DNA from: Rhodobacteraceae bacterium CCMM004
GTDB taxonomy: Bacteria; Pseudomonadota; Alphaproteobacteria; Rhodobacterales; Rhodobacteraceae
Assembly: GCA_004005435.1 (NCBI GenBank)
Contig: RZWH01000007.1
Span: forward strand, 124,001 to 188,000
Direction of reading: 5' to 3'
Length of the DNA stretch: 64,000 nt
Of this stretch, positions 17,275-31,350 are shown piece after piece (position 1 is the stretch's first letter; every line of letters begins with the position of its first letter). The notes under the pieces were generated by a model that saw nothing but the letters and a program-made list of their open reading frames with translations, was not told where the DNA came from and ran no database searches. Both the position numbers and the translations under genes were made by a program.

Positions 17275-19200
17275 ATGAGCGACAGACCGGCGACACCGCT
17301 CCTCGACCAGATCAAGGATCCGCGCGACCTGCGGCGTCTGGGCGACAGCGCCCTGCGCCGGGTCGCCGACGAGCTGAGGGCCGAGACCATCCACGCGGTC
17401 AGCCAGACGGGCGGGCACCTGGGCGCCGGGCTGGGCGTCGTGGAGCTGACCGTCGCGCTGCACACCGTATTCGACACGCCGCGCGACCGGCTGATCTGGG
17501 ACGTCAGCCACCAGTGCTATCCGCACAAAATCCTCACCGGCCGCCGCGACCGCATCCGCACGCTGCGACAGAAGGACGGGCTGTCGGGCTTCACCAAGCG
17601 GACCGAGTCGCCCTACGACCCGTTCGGCGCGGCGCATTCCTCGACCTCGATCTCTGCCGCCCTGGGCTTTACCGTCGCGCGCGACCTGGGCGGCCAGGCC
17701 GAGCCGCCGCTGGGCGACGCCATCGCGGTGATTGGCGACGGCGCGATGTCGGCCGGGATGGCCTACGAGGCGATGAACAATGCGGGCCACGAGGGCCGCC
17801 GCCTGTTCGTGATCCTCAACGATAACGAGATGTCCATCGCCCCGCCGGTGGGGGCCATGTCGTCCTACCTCTCGCGGCTCTACGCAGGCGCGCCGTTCCA
17901 GGACTTCAAGGCCGCCGCCAAGGAGGCGGTGTCGTTCCTGCCGCCGCCGTTCCGCGAGGGCGCCCGCCGCGCCAAGGAGATGCTCAAGGGCATGACCGTG
18001 GGCGGTACCCTGTTCGAGGAGCTGGGGTTCTCCTATCTCGGCCCCATCGACGGTCACGACCTGGACCAGCTCCTGCCGGTCCTGCGCACCGTGCGGGCAC
18101 GGGCGACCGGGCCGGTCCTGATCCACTGCGTCACGAAGAAGGGCAAGGGCTATGCCCCGGCCGAAGGTGCCGCCGACCGGGGCCACGGCGTCAGCAAGTT
18201 CGACGTCGTCACCGGCACCCAGGCCAAGGCGCCATCGAACGCGCCGTCCTATACCAAGGTTTTTGCCCAGTCGCTGATCGCCGAGGCGGCCGAGGACGAG
18301 CGGATCGTCGCCGTGACCGCCGCCATGCCGGACGGCACCGGCCTGAACCTCTTTGCCGAGCGGTTTCCCTCGCGGTGCTTCGACGTGGGCATCGCCGAGC
18401 AGCACGGGGTGACGTTCTCGGCCGGGCTGGCGGCCGGAGGGATGCGGCCGTTCTGCGCGATCTACTCGACGTTCCTCCAGCGCGGCTATGACCAAGTGGT
18501 GCACGATGTTGCGCTCCAGGGCTTGCCCGTGCGCTTTGCCATCGACCGGGCGGGGCTGGTGGGCGCGGACGGAGCCACCCACGCGGGCGCGTTCGACGTC
18601 GCCTACCTATCCAACCTGCCGGGGTTCACGGTGATGGCCGCCGCCGACGAGGCAGAGCTGCGGCACATGGTGGCCACGGCGGTCCGTCACGACGACGGGC
18701 CCATCGCCTTCCGCTTTCCCCGTGGCGAAGGGGTGGGGGTCGAGATGCCCAACCGCGGCACGCCCCTGGAGATCGGCAAGGGGCGCATCGTCGCCGAGGG
18801 CCACGAGGTCGCCATCCTGAGCTTCGGCGCGCGCCTGGCCGAGGTGATGGCCGCGCGCGAGACGCTGGCGGCAGAGGGCCCGGCGCCCACCGTTGCCGAC
18901 GCCCGCTTTGCCAAACCCCTGGACCGGGATCTGATCCTGCGCCTCGCAGCCGAGCACGACGCCCTGGTCACCATCGAGGAGGGCGCGGTCGGCGGCTTCG
19001 GCAGCCACGTCGCGCATCTCTTGGCCGAGGAGGGCGTGTTCGATCGGGGGCTCAAGTTCCGCTCGATGGTCCTCCCCGACAGCTTCATCGACCAGGCGAG
19101 TCCGCAGCAGATGTACGCCGAGGCGGGGCTGACCGCGGAGGACATCGTGCGGCAGGTTCGGGCCCTGGGCTCCACCGCGCAGCGACGGGCCGGCGCCTGA
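17275..19200 (+). CDS. dxs: 1-deoxy-D-xylulose-5-phosphate synthase
   Basis: 641-residue thiamine-diphosphate enzyme condensing pyruvate and glyceraldehyde 3-phosphate to DXP, the first step of the MEP isoprenoid pathway and a source for thiamine and pyridoxal. Visible features are [12 protein letters not shown] near the N terminus, the ThDP motif [16 protein letters not shown], and the second-domain [14 protein letters not shown] with the cofactor-activating Glu. The start is set by GGAGG at 17265-17269 before the ATG. It lies 73 bp after tdh, probably with its own promoter. Rhodobacterales often carry two dxs copies; only one is in this window. Confidence 0.97.
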   Translation: MSDRPATPLLDQIKDPRDLRRLGDSALRRVADELRAETIHAVSQTGGHLGAGLGVVELTVALHTVFDTPRDRLIWDVSHQCYPHKILTGRRDRIRTLRQKDGLSGFTKRTESPYDPFGAAHSSTSISAALGFTVARDLGGQAEPPLGDAIAVIGDGAMSAGMAYEAMNNAGHEGRRLFVILNDNEMSIAPPVGAMSSYLSRLYAGAPFQDFKAAAKEAVSFLPPPFREGARRAKEMLKGMTVGGTLFEELGFSYLGPIDGHDLDQLLPVLRTVRARATGPVLIHCVTKKGKGYAPAEGAADRGHGVSKFDVVTGTQAKAPSNAPSYTKVFAQSLIAEAAEDERIVAVTAAMPDGTGLNLFAERFPSRCFDVGIAEQHGVTFSAGLAAGGMRPFCAIYSTFLQRGYDQVVHDVALQGLPVRFAIDRAGLVGADGATHAGAFDVAYLSNLPGFTVMAAADEAELRHMVATAVRHDDGPIAFRFPRGEGVGVEMPNRGTPLEIGKGRIVAEGHEVAILSFGARLAEVMAARETLAAEGPAPTVADARFAKPLDRDLILRLAAEHDALVTIEEGAVGGFGSHVAHLLAEEGVFDRGLKFRSMVLPDSFIDQASPQQMYAEAGLTAEDIVRQVRALGSTAQRRAGA

Positions 19201-19255
19201 AACGACGCCTTACTCTCGCCTAGATTGTAAGCCAGACAGGGACAAAGCGTGTAGC

Positions 19256-19275
19256 AGGCCCGATTCGTAGGGCCT
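19256..19275 (+). terminator. Possible dxs terminator stem-loop
   Basis: A 6-bp inverted repeat AGGCCC / GGGCCT with an 8-nt loop is followed by TTCGTCATTT. The stem is short and the T-rich tail weak. It lies in the 98-bp gap between dxs and the peroxiredoxin-like gene, 10 bases before the latter's ribosome site. Confidence 0.35.
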
Positions 19276-19298
19276 TTCGTCATTTGGAGTCCCCGTCG

Positions 19299-19919
19299 AT
19301 GTCGCGTTACATGACCTTGCCCTCCACAGCCCTCGTCCCGGCAACGCCCGCCGGCCCCTCCACCGATCTCGTCGACACCGCGTCGCTGCCCGAAAATCCG
19401 CCCAGCTTCGGCGAACAGTTCCCGGATTTTCAGGCAACGACGACCGAGGGTCGGATTTCCTTCCACGACTGGGCCTCCGGGCACTGGGTCGTGCTGTTCA
19501 GCCACCCCGAGACCGACGGCGCCGTGTCGCCCGACGTCCTGGCCGAGTTCGCCGATGCCGCCCCGGCCTTCGCCGAAGCGAACACCAAGCTGTTGTGCCT
19601 CACCCATGCGGAGGGCGCCGACGCGAATGCCGGGCTGGTGGCCATGGCCCACGAGTTCGACATCGATCTCGACGTGACGGTGATCCCCGACCACGGCGCG
19701 TGGATCGCCTCGGCCTGCCGGATGTACCACCCCGGGGCCGCGCATACCTCGGCGATCCGCAAGTTCTGCATCGTGGATCCCACCGGGCGGGTGCGGATGA
19801 TCTTCGACTCGCCCTCGGACCTGTCGAACGGCCTGCGCGAGATCCTGCGGGTGGTCAGCACGATGCAGACCGACCGCCCCGTCGGCGCCCTCCCCCCGCC
19901 CGAGCGTTCCGGCGGGTGA
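19299..19919 (+). CDS. Peroxiredoxin (Prx6/AhpC-TSA)-fold protein lacking the peroxidatic cysteine
   Basis: 206-residue thioredoxin-fold protein. The core clearly follows 1-Cys peroxiredoxins: GHWVVLFSHP (about 60-69), KLLCLTHAEG, RKFCIVDPTGRVRMIF and LREILRVVSTMQ. In Prx6 enzymes SHP is followed by ADFTPVC; here the sequence reads ETDGAVSPDV, so the peroxidatic Cys position holds Ser (or is displaced) and the Thr of PxxxTxxC is Gly. Three other cysteines remain (CLTH, ACRM, KFCI). It is therefore probably not a conventional peroxidase; a chaperone, sensing or altered redox role is open. The ATG start is supported by GGAG nine bases upstream; a TTG at 19284 is possible. It converges with alkB. 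Confidence 0.85.
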   Translation: MSRYMTLPSTALVPATPAGPSTDLVDTASLPENPPSFGEQFPDFQATTTEGRISFHDWASGHWVVLFSHPETDGAVSPDVLAEFADAAPAFAEANTKLLCLTHAEGADANAGLVAMAHEFDIDLDVTVIPDHGAWIASACRMYHPGAAHTSAIRKFCIVDPTGRVRMIFDSPSDLSNGLREILRVVSTMQTDRPVGALPPPERSGG

Positions 19920-19936
19920 GCGGGGCGCCGCCGCCG

Positions 19937-20560
19937 CTACCGCGGCGGACCGGCCACGCGCAGGGTGACGTTGATCCGCCCGCCCTCGGGCAACAGGGAC
20001 GAACTTCCCCCGCGGATGCGGTCGATCCCGTGATGGATCAGCCGCGCCGCACCGGCCAGAACGGCGACGTCGCCGGAATGCAGCCACAGGCTCTCGGTTC
20101 GACCGCCGCGCGCGACCGAGCCCAGGCGGAACAGCGCGTCGTCGCCCAAGGACAGCGAGACCACGGGCTGGGTCAGGTCGGCCTCGTCGCAATCCTGGTG
20201 CAGTCCCATTCGCGCCGCGGCGTCGTAGAAGTTCACCAAGCAACTGTCGGGCGGCGGCGCGTCCGGCACCACCGCCGCCCACAGCCGCAGCAGCCGGTCG
20301 GGGATCGGCGGCCACGCCGCGCCGCTCGGATGCCGCGGCTCGTAGCGATAGCCGCGCCGGTCGGTGATCCAGCCCAACGCCCCCGCCGATGTCATCCGCA
20401 CCGACAACGCCTGGCCCCGCCGTGTCACCGGACGTAGGAACGGCGCCGCCTCGGCGACCGCGCGCAGATCCGCGACCAGCGCGCTCTGCGCCGCCGGAGG
20501 GACCAGCCCGCGCCAGATGCCGACGCCGCGCACCACCAGGTCGGGATCGGCCCGATCCAT
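19937..20560 (-). CDS. alkB: AlkB-type 2-oxoglutarate/Fe(II) DNA-repair dioxygenase
   Basis: 207-residue dioxygenase expected to reverse 1-methyladenine and 3-methylcytosine lesions by oxidative demethylation. Iron ligands are His121-x-Asp123 in [11 protein letters not shown] and His177 in RLIHHGID; the 2-oxoglutarate-binding arginine is in RINVTLR at about 195-201. The substrate-lid region [19 protein letters not shown] matches bacterial AlkB. It is divergent from dnaK with a 183-bp shared upstream region. No Ada box was recognised upstream, so adaptive-response control is not shown. Length is normal for the family. Confidence 0.94.
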   Translation of the reverse strand: MDRADPDLVVRGVGIWRGLVPPAAQSALVADLRAVAEAAPFLRPVTRRGQALSVRMTSAGALGWITDRRGYRYEPRHPSGAAWPPIPDRLLRLWAAVVPDAPPPDSCLVNFYDAAARMGLHQDCDEADLTQPVVSLSLGDDALFRLGSVARGGRTESLWLHSGDVAVLAGAARLIHHGIDRIRGGSSSLLPEGGRINVTLRVAGPPR

Positions 20561-20606
20561 CTCCCGCCCCCCTCGGTTTCCGCCCCCGGACGCAGCGGCC
20601 GCAGCG

Positions 20607-20638
20607 CTTGCACGGCCAGAGACCCCTCCCTATATACG
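20607..20638 (+). promoter_or_regulatory. Sigma-32 (RpoH) heat-shock promoter of dnaK
   Basis: CTTG at 20607-20610, an 18-bp spacer, and CCTATATACG at 20629-20638. This fits the alphaproteobacterial RpoH pattern CTTG-N17/18-CYTATNTNNG at every defined position. Transcription would begin near 20645, giving a leader of about 100 nt before the dnaK ribosome site AAGAGGA at 20732. Confidence 0.8.
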
Positions 20639-20743
20639 CCCAGACGCCCGCCGGGGGCGGAAAAACCGGCAACGTCTTGGGATCGCCGAACGGGTGCCGC
20701 TCCGCGGGCCCCTCGCATACATATCGCCAGTAAGAGGACAAAC

Positions 20744-22669
<1,926 letters not shown>

Positions 22670-22686
22670 CGCGCGTGGAACCACTA

Positions 22687-22721
22687 GCGGAACCGGCCTG
22701 ATTCTGTTGGGCCGGTTCCGT
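22687..22721 (+). promoter_or_regulatory. Intercistronic stem-loop between dnaK and dnaJ
   Basis: Perfect 11-bp inverted repeat with left arm CGGAACCGGCC at 22688-22698 and right arm GGCCGGTTCCG at 22710-22720; the loop is 11 nt. It ends eight bases before the dnaJ ribosome site. There is no T-run, so partial termination, mRNA processing or 3'-protection of dnaK mRNA are the likely roles. Such a hairpin would help give more DnaK than DnaJ. Confidence 0.6.
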
Positions 22722-22744
22722 CGTTCCGGAAGGACTGAACGACC

Positions 22745-23893
22745 ATGGCAAAACGCGATTTCTACGAGGTTCTGGGCGTCGCCCGCGGCGCCTCGGCCGA
22801 CGAGATCAAGAAAGCCTATCGCCGCAAGGCCAAGGAACTGCACCCCGACCGCAACGCCGACAACCCCAAGGCCGAGGCCGAGTTCAAGGAGGCCAACGAG
22901 GCCTACGAGATCCTCAAGGACGCCGAGAAGAAGGCCGCTTACGACCGCTTCGGCCACGCCGCCTTCGAGGGCGGAATGGGCGGCGGTGCGCGGCGCCCCG
23001 GCGGCGGCATGGGCGGGCAGGGCGATTTCGCATCCGCGTTCTCGGACGTTTTCGACGACCTTTTCGGCGACATCATGGGGCAACGGGGCGGCCGCGGCCA
23101 GCGCGCCACCCGCGGCGCCGACCTGCGCTACAACCTCCGCGTCTCGCTGGAGGACGCCCATCGCGGCCTGCAAAAGAGCATCACCGTTCCCACCGCCGTG
23201 ACCTGCGGCACCTGCGAGGGCTCGGGCGCCGAAGGCGGGGCCGAGCCGTCCATGTGCCCGACCTGCTCGGGCATGGGCAAGGTCCGTGCGCAGCAGGGGT
23301 TCTTTACCGTCGAGCGGACCTGCCCCACGTGTTCGGGCGCCGGGCAGATCGTCAAGAACCCCTGCCATGTGTGCGGCGGCGCTGGCCGGGTCCAGAAGGA
23401 CCGCGCACTGAACGTCAACATCCCCGCAGGCGTCGAGACCGGCACCCGCATCCGCCTGGGCGGCGAGGGCGAGGCGGGCCTGCGCGGCGGGCCGTCGGGC
23501 GATCTCTATATCTTCATCGAGGTCGACGACCACCCGCTGTTCCAGCGCGAGGCCGAGAACCTGTTCTGCCGCGTGCCGGTCAGCATGTCGGTCGCTGCGC
23601 TCGGCGGCGACATCGAGGTGCCGACGATCGACGGCGGCCGGAGTCGCGTCAAGGTCCCCGCCGGCGCCCAGTCGGGCAAGCAGATGCGCCTGCGCGGCAA
23701 GGGGATGCCGATGCTCCGCGGCGCCGGCACGGGCGACATGTATATCGAACTCGCCGTCGAGACCCCGGTGAACCTGACCTCGCGGCAAAAGGAACTCCTG
23801 CGCGAGTTCGACGCCCTGAGCGAGGATAACCACCCCGAGACCAGCGGCTTCTTCCGCAAAGTCAAAAGCTTCTGGGACGGCATGAAGGGGTGA
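22745..23893 (+). CDS. dnaJ: Chaperone DnaJ (Hsp40)
   Basis: 382-residue type I J-protein that delivers clients to DnaK and stimulates its ATPase. The J domain (1-70) has the HPD tripeptide in [13 protein letters not shown] Gly-rich segment (about 76-115) is followed by four CxxCxGxG zinc motifs: [24 protein letters not shown] and CHVCGGAG. The C-terminal client-binding domains run to residue 382. GGAAGGA precedes the ATG. It is cotranscribed with dnaK across a strong intergenic hairpin. Confidence 0.99.
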   Translation: MAKRDFYEVLGVARGASADEIKKAYRRKAKELHPDRNADNPKAEAEFKEANEAYEILKDAEKKAAYDRFGHAAFEGGMGGGARRPGGGMGGQGDFASAFSDVFDDLFGDIMGQRGGRGQRATRGADLRYNLRVSLEDAHRGLQKSITVPTAVTCGTCEGSGAEGGAEPSMCPTCSGMGKVRAQQGFFTVERTCPTCSGAGQIVKNPCHVCGGAGRVQKDRALNVNIPAGVETGTRIRLGGEGEAGLRGGPSGDLYIFIEVDDHPLFQREAENLFCRVPVSMSVAALGGDIEVPTIDGGRSRVKVPAGAQSGKQMRLRGKGMPMLRGAGTGDMYIELAVETPVNLTSRQKELLREFDALSEDNHPETSGFFRKVKSFWDGMKG

Positions 23894-23904
23894 GCGGCGT
23901 CCCG

Positions 23905-23927
23905 GAAACGCTCCGGTCGAGCGTTTC
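23905..23927. terminator. Stem-loop downstream of dnaJ
   Basis: Perfect 9-bp inverted repeat GAAACGCTC / GAGCGTTTC with a 5-nt loop, 11 bases after the dnaJ stop. The stem is strong, but the following bases (ATCCGCG) are not a T-run. Confidence 0.45.
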
Positions 23928-23988
23928 ATCCGCGAACGGGCGGAGCCCCGCCCCTCACCACCCCCCACCCGACCTCTCCCAACCGCCG

Positions 23989-24031
23989 GGGACGGCGGGC
24001 GGGGCGTCGTGCGCAGCACGCGCGCCGTCCC
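23989..24031. repeat. Nested inverted repeat upstream of radC
   Basis: Outer arms GGGACGGCG (23989-23997) and CGCCGTCCC (24023-24031) enclose a smaller hairpin CGTGC / GCACG (24008-24012 and 24016-24020). This is a second secondary structure in the 185-bp dnaJ-radC gap and may insulate the two units. Confidence 0.4.
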
Positions 24032-24078
24032 CGTCCGTCGTTAACGCTTTGTTCACCTTGCGTTGCCATGCTCGTCCC

Positions 24079-24837
24079 ATGACGAGGCAGGCTTCATTTC
24101 TGGCGGAGGCGCCCTTGCCTCTGATGGGCGGGGACGGGGCGCTTCCGCCGCGCGGGGCCCGCCTGCCCAGCTACATCGCCGATCACCGCGCGCGGCTGCG
24201 GGAGAGGTTCGTGGCGGGCGGCGCCGATGCCCTGCCCGACTACGAGATGCTGGAACTGCTGCTCTTCCGCTCGATCCCCCGACGGGATGTGAAGCCTGTG
24301 GCCCGCGCGCTCATCGACCGCTTCGGCGACCTCGGCCGCGTGCTCGCGGCCCCCGCGCGGCAGCTCAGCGACGTCCCCGGCGTCGGGCCCGGCACCGCCA
24401 CCGACCTCAAGCTGGTGGAGGCGGCGGGCCACCGCATGGCCCGCGCCCGGGCGCTGCACCGCCCCGTCCTCTCCAATTGGCAGGCGCTCCTCGACTACTG
24501 CCACACCGCCCTCGCCCATCGCGCGACCGAGGAGTTCCGCGTCCTCTTCCTCGACACCAAGAACGTGCTCATTGCCGACGAGGCGCAGGCCCGCGGCACC
24601 GTCGATCACGTCCCCGTCTACCCCCGCGAAATCGTTAAGCGGGCGCTGGAGTTGAACGCCCGCGCGCTGATCCTGGTGCACAACCACCCGTCCGGCGACC
24701 CTACGCCGTCGGAGGCCGACATCGCGATGACCGCGCAGGTCGCGCACGCCTGCGCGGCACTGTCCCTGACCCTCCACGATCACCTGATCGTCGGGCAGGA
24801 GCGCGAGGTCAGCTTTCGCGCCGAGGGCTACCTGTGA
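24079..24837 (+). CDS. radC: RadC-like JAB domain protein (UPF0758)
   Basis: 252-residue RadC family protein. A helix-hairpin-helix region (LSDVPGVGPGTATDLKL, about 98-114) precedes the JAB1/MPN-type domain with the metal signature HNHPSGDPTPSEAD at about 197-210. Despite the name, a direct role in recombinational repair is unproven; the family is thought to be a metal-dependent hydrolase. The ATG at 24079 has no strong ribosome site. The frame is open upstream, but the segment before it has no family similarity and overlaps the hairpin region. The gene converges on the PstS/OmpA gene and stops directly next to it. Confidence 0.9.
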   Translation: MTRQASFLAEAPLPLMGGDGALPPRGARLPSYIADHRARLRERFVAGGADALPDYEMLELLLFRSIPRRDVKPVARALIDRFGDLGRVLAAPARQLSDVPGVGPGTATDLKLVEAAGHRMARARALHRPVLSNWQALLDYCHTALAHRATEEFRVLFLDTKNVLIADEAQARGTVDHVPVYPREIVKRALELNARALILVHNHPSGDPTPSEADIAMTAQVAHACAALSLTLHDHLIVGQEREVSFRAEGYL

Positions 24838-26348
24838 TCACTCCAGCCAGATCTCCACCCGCCGGTTGACGCCGCGGCCCCAGGCGGTGTCGTCGCAGGC
24901 CATGGGCAGCGCCTCGCCGAAGGCGTCGGTGTCCAGCGTCACCGGCGCATCCCCGGCCATCCGCGCCTCAGCCGCCACCGCCGCGCGGACCGTCTCGGCC
25001 CTCCGCCGCGACAGGCGCAGGTTCGTCGCCGCGCTGCCCACCCCGTCGGAGAAGCCGACGAAGATCAGGCGCCGGCCGTCGAAGACGCCCCGCCGGATCG
25101 CCTCGGCCAGGCGGCCGATGTTGGACCGCGACTGCGCATCGAGGACGGATGAGCCGTCTTCGAACCGATACGTGAGGGTCAGCCGTGCGGTGCCCCGCAG
25201 CCGCGCGGCCATGCGGCGCAGGTCGGCCAGGCCGACCTCACCCCCCGCCGACAGCATCGCGTCGACCAGTCGCGCGCCCTGGTCGCCGACCGGCACGATC
25301 TCGGGGAACTGGTCCACGAACCCGGCGCGGCGGATCACAGGCTGCGCGGCGGGCGAGGAGGTGTAGCGCAAAAACGTCCGCGCGATCGGCGGCAGCCGCC
25401 GCGCCGGAACATAGGCAAAGAGCGGCAGGGTGAGCGGGTAGTCCTCGGTCTTGATGGTCTGACGGGTCGCCGCGACCGCGATGCCGCAGGGGCCCGAGAG
25501 GCTGAGCGGCTCGGCCTCGCCCAGGTCGGTGAAACGGGTGATGCCCAGCGCGCCGGGCGCCTCCGCCACCGCGGCCGACACCTGCGCCGGGGTCTCGTGG
25601 CGCTGCGCCGCGGCCGGGGCCGCTCCGCCCAAGAGCCGCCGGCGCAGCGCCTGTTCCAGCCCGCCGTTCTCGGCGGGCAGATGCAGCGGCGCGGCGCCCT
25701 CGCCGCGGAGCGCGTCGCGCAGGGCGGCCAGGGTGATGGTCGTGCGGTCGCTGGCCAGCGACACGACGGGCACCAGTGCGTCGAGGGCCAGAACCCGGCT
25801 GCGCACCGGAGCGGAGAGGTCGCCCAGCCCCGCCGCCTCGGCCAGGGCCACCTCGTCCGCCGTGACCGCGCGGTCGGACAGGACGATGTCGGCGACGCCG
25901 GCCAGGAGGTCGGCGAACCCCTCGTCCGCTGTCACGGGGCGAAACGCGAATCGCGCCACTGCGGCGCCGCCGTCGCGGTCCGTCAAGACGTAGACGAACC
26001 CCGCGTCCGTCGAACGGCGGCTCAGCCCGAGGTTCTGACGCGCGGCGAAGGTTTCGACCAAGGGCGGCATCAGCGCATCCACCAGATGCGCGCTGCCCGA
26101 CACGGTCAGGTCCACCGCCGGGGGCCCGTCGCCGGGGCACGCGGCGCCGGAACAGATCACCGTGGCGGCGTCCAGGGTCACGACCCCATAGGGGCTGTCT
26201 ATGCGGTAGAACTCGCCGTCGTAGTCGACGATCTCGCCGGTGACGCTCAGACCGCCGCCCCGCGCGGTCAGCGTCACCTCCTCGGCCGCGCCGCCGCCCG
26301 GCAGCAACCCCGCCAGAGCGGCGCAGGCGAACGCCGCCCAGCGGCGGC

Positions 26349-29051
<2,703 letters not shown>

Positions 29052-29121
29052 ATGCCCTCCTGACGGCAAAGTGTGAGCGGATTGCTTGCCCGCGGTCCTA
29101 GGCCCGCATAGGAAGGGCCGC

Positions 29122-29134
29122 GAGAGGGCCTCTC
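29122..29134. promoter_or_regulatory. Palindrome in the secA / parvulin divergent promoter region
   Basis: GAGAGG-G-CCTCTC is a perfect 6-bp inverted repeat about midway in the 165-bp divergent gap. It could be an operator or part of a leader hairpin. A candidate -35/-10 pair for the parvulin gene lies just upstream (TTGCCC at 29086-29091, 17-bp spacer, TAGGAA at 29109-29114). Confidence 0.3.
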
Positions 29135-29216
29135 ACGCGAGGCTCTGAGCGATGTAAGGGGCGGCTCAAGGGGTGTCAACGCCGACGCCGGAGCGCCCTG
29201 TCGGGAAGGAACCCAT

Positions 29217-30050
29217 ATGACCCATCTCCGTCTGACCACTGCGGCAGCCGCCATGTTTCTTGGGCTCGCCGGTGCCGCGCCGGCTCAGGACGCCGACACC
29301 GTCGTCGCGACGGTCGACGGCACCGAGATCACCCTCGGCCACATGATCGTGCTGGCCGAGCGGCTGCCGGACCAGTATCTCCAACTGCCCGATCAGGAAC
29401 TGTTCGACGGCATCCTGCAACAGCTCATTCAGCAGACCGCGTTGGGGGCCACGCAGGAGGCGACGCGCCGAACCGACCTGATCCTCGAAAACGAAGAGCG
29501 GGCGCTGCTGGCCAGCGACGCGATCCGCGCCCTGGCCGAGGCCGCCGTCACCGACGAGGCGCTCGAAGAGCTCTACCGGACCCGCTATGCCGAGGCCGAG
29601 CCCGAGCGCGAGTTCAACGCCGCCCACATCCTGGTCGAGACCGAGGAAGAGGCACAGGCCATCGTCACCGAGCTGGAGGGCGGCGCCGACTTCGCCACCC
29701 TTGCGCGGGAGAAATCCACCGGTCCCTCCGGCCCGAACGGCGGCGATCTGGGGTGGTTCTCGGCCGGGATGATGGTCCCCGAGTTCGAAACAGCGGTCAT
29801 GGCGCTGGAGCCCGGGGCGGTATCCGCGCCGGTCCAGACGCAGTTCGGCTGGCATGTGATCAAGCTCAACGAGGTCCGCGACAAACCCATCCCGACCCTG
29901 GACCAGGTGCGCCCCGAGCTGGCCGACACCCTGCAACAGGCGGCGGTGGAAGAGGCCATCGACAGCGCGACCGAGGGCGCCACGATAGACCGCGCCGAAC
30001 CGGGCAGCATCGACGCCGCCCTCCTGCGCAACAGCAGCCTCCTCGACTGA
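29217..30050 (+). CDS. Periplasmic parvulin-type peptidyl-prolyl cis-trans isomerase
   Basis: 277-residue exported foldase (PrsA/SurA-like) expected to help fold secreted and outer-membrane proteins. The signal peptide ends AGAAPAQ (about residue 24). An N-terminal chaperone-like helical region is followed by the parvulin domain (about 132-225) with AAHILVETEEEAQAI, GGDLGWFSAGMMVPEF and VQTQFGWHVIKLNEVRD. GGAAGGA precedes the ATG. Being divergent from secA suits a role in handling Sec substrates, but that is inference. argJ begins 10 bases downstream and may be cotranscribed. Confidence 0.93.
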   Translation: MTHLRLTTAAAAMFLGLAGAAPAQDADTVVATVDGTEITLGHMIVLAERLPDQYLQLPDQELFDGILQQLIQQTALGATQEATRRTDLILENEERALLASDAIRALAEAAVTDEALEELYRTRYAEAEPEREFNAAHILVETEEEAQAIVTELEGGADFATLAREKSTGPSGPNGGDLGWFSAGMMVPEFETAVMALEPGAVSAPVQTQFGWHVIKLNEVRDKPIPTLDQVRPELADTLQQAAVEEAIDSATEGATIDRAEPGSIDAALLRNSSLLD

Positions 30051-30060
30051 GCCGAGGGCC

Positions 30061-31350
30061 ATGGCCGAGACCGCCGACAGCCTGCGCGCGCGCATCGCCG
30101 CGCTCCAGGACGACCTCGCCCGCCTTCAGGGCGGCGGGGTTTCGCCGCTGGCGCCCAGGCGCTTTCCCGACCTACCCGATGTCGCGGGGCTCAGGACCGC
30201 GACCGCCGCCGCCGGGGTCCGCTATCGCGGTCGCACCGACGTGATGCTGGCGCTCCTGCCGCAGGGCACGACGATGGCCGGGGTCTTTACCCGCTCGGCG
30301 ACGCGCGCCGCGCCGGTCCTGGACTGCGAGGCCAAGATCGGGGGCTCGGACGACGGACCCGCAGCGATCCTGGTGAACTCGGGCAATGCCAACGCCTTCA
30401 CCGGCCGCCACGGGTCCGAGGCGGTCGAGGCGGTGACCGCGGCCGTGGCGCGGGCGGCGGGGGTGCCGCAGGCGCGCGTCTTTACCTCCTCGACCGGGGT
30501 GATCGGCGAGCCCTTGCTCCACGCCCGCATCACCGCCGCCATCGACCGGCTGGTGGCCGACGCCGCACCCGGCGCGCTCGACGCCGCAGCGCGGGCAATC
30601 ATGACCACCGACACCTTCCCCAAAGGGGCGGGCACGGTGGTCGAGATCGGCGGCTCCCCGGTGGCCATCGCCGGGATCGCCAAGGGGTCGGGGATGATCG
30701 CCCCCGACATGGCGACGATGCTGGTCTACATCTTTACCGACGCCGCCGTGTCGCGGCCGGTCTTGCAACGCATGGTGTCCGAGGCCAACGCCCGCACCTT
30801 CAACTGCATCACCGTGGACGGCGACACCTCGACCTCGGACACCGTGCTGGTCGCCGCCACCGGCGCGTCGGGCGTCGAAGTCGCGGAAGCCGGCGGCCCG
30901 TTCGCCCACGCGCTCCACCAGGTGATGCGCGACCTCGCCCATCAGGTGGTCAGGGACGGCGAGGGCGCGACCAAGTTCGTCGAGATCGCGGTGACCGGCG
31001 CGGCCGACGACGCCGACGCCCACCGCGCCGCGATGGCCATCGCCAACTCGCCGCTGGTCAAAACCGCCATCGCCGGGGAGGATCCCAACTGGGGCCGCAT
31101 CGTCATGGCGGTGGGCAAGAGCGGCGCGCGCGCCGACCGCGACCGCCTGTCGATCCGCTTGGGCGACATGGACGTGGCGCGGGACGGCTGGGTCGCCCCC
31201 GACTACGCCGAAGAGGCGGGCGCCGCCTATATGACGCGCTCGGAGTTGGCTATCGGCGTCGACCTGGGCTTGGGCGAGGGCCACGCAACGGTGTGGACCT
31301 GCGATCTGACCCACGACTACATCCGGATCAACGCGGATTATCGGTCTTGA
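30061..31350 (+). CDS. argJ: Bifunctional ornithine acetyltransferase / N-acetylglutamate synthase
   Basis: 429-residue arginine-biosynthesis enzyme that transfers acetyl from N-acetylornithine to glutamate. The conserved region begins VSPLAPRRFPDLPD at about residue 27. The autocleavage motif KGSGMIAPDMATML holds the nucleophile Thr219, which splits the precursor into two chains. Other marks are NSGNANAFTG and GEDPNWGRI. The first 26 residues (MAETADSLRARIAALQDDLA and on) look like a short coiled coil and are not part of the usual ArgJ N terminus. GAGG sits only three bases from the ATG, so translation may be coupled to the parvulin gene. mutT overlaps the stop codon. Confidence 0.97.
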   Translation: MAETADSLRARIAALQDDLARLQGGGVSPLAPRRFPDLPDVAGLRTATAAAGVRYRGRTDVMLALLPQGTTMAGVFTRSATRAAPVLDCEAKIGGSDDGPAAILVNSGNANAFTGRHGSEAVEAVTAAVARAAGVPQARVFTSSTGVIGEPLLHARITAAIDRLVADAAPGALDAAARAIMTTDTFPKGAGTVVEIGGSPVAIAGIAKGSGMIAPDMATMLVYIFTDAAVSRPVLQRMVSEANARTFNCITVDGDTSTSDTVLVAATGASGVEVAEAGGPFAHALHQVMRDLAHQVVRDGEGATKFVEIAVTGAADDADAHRAAMAIANSPLVKTAIAGEDPNWGRIVMAVGKSGARADRDRLSIRLGDMDVARDGWVAPDYAEEAGAAYMTRSELAIGVDLGLGEGHATVWTCDLTHDYIRINADYRS

